Origin: CAZBYL01 sp964496275
GTDB taxonomy: Bacteria; Synergistota; Synergistia; Synergistales; Synergistaceae
Direction: 5' to 3'
Assembly (NCBI GenBank): GCA_964496275.1
Contig: CAZBYL010000086.1
Location: 1-5,530 of the forward strand
Length of the DNA: 5,530 nt
The translations under genes and the position numbers were made by a program. The number at the start of each line of letters is the position of its first letter. Within the stretch, counting starts at the first letter, position 1. Below the pieces are notes generated by a model. That model saw only the letters and a list, made by a program, of their open reading frames with translations, ran no database searches and was not told the origin of the DNA. Shown in pieces: positions 5,527-5,530 of this stretch.

Positions 5527-5530
5527 CTTA

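Larger units (their letters stand above)
5325..5530. other. AT-rich right edge, no certain gene
   Basis: This stretch after repeat copy B is AT-rich and holds only a 33-codon possible ORF (5410-5511) and a GATAAC/GTTATC palindrome (5510-5526). It may be the upstream region of a gene beyond the window. No tRNA, riboswitch or terminator was recognised. Confidence 0.4.

Overview
The window looks like a bacterial chromosome of moderate G+C. The first gene is the tail of bacterial ribosomal protein L7/L12. Genes have clear Shine-Dalgarno (SD) sequences and sigma70-type promoter boxes, and one uses a TTG start. A V4R-protein/cytosolic diguanylate cyclase pair and degenerate hairpin repeats would fit an anaerobic Firmicutes- or Synergistota-like organism. 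That lineage guess is inference; nothing here fixes the species.

Layout. (1) 1-171, plus: the C-terminal 56 residues of L7/L12, closed by a strong intrinsic terminator at 201-229. (2) 230-606: intergenic DNA ending in a candidate extended -10 promoter. (3) 607-2378, plus: a two-gene operon encoding a stand-alone V4R-domain protein and, 8 nt downstream, a soluble HAMP-like/PAS/GGDEF diguanylate cyclase with an intact GGDEF motif but a broken RxxD inhibitory site. (4) 2388-2416: a hairpin with a T-run on each strand, which can end both this operon and the convergent one. (5) 4527-2567, minus: an AT-richer two-gene operon with its own consensus-like extended -10 promoter. Its genes encode an OLD/RecF-like AAA ATPase without a TOPRIM domain and, overlapping by 1 nt, a small protein with a PD-(D/E)xK-nuclease-like D...ELK motif. 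This resembles an anti-phage ATPase-nuclease cassette that I cannot match to a named system. (6) 4607-5530: about 900 nt with no convincing gene, containing two large and one small copy of a hairpin-rich, MITE-like repeat, a 33-codon possible ORF, and a perfect GATAAC/GTTATC palindrome at the end.

How the genes may work together. The V4R protein may bind a small ligand and control the adjacent cyclase, so c-di-GMP output would respond to that ligand. The minus-strand pair probably acts as a unit, with the ATPase sensing or remodelling a target and the small protein cleaving nucleic acid. The AT-rich pair lies between a shared terminator and a repeat cluster, which makes it a plausible accessory insertion beside a core ribosomal-protein locus.
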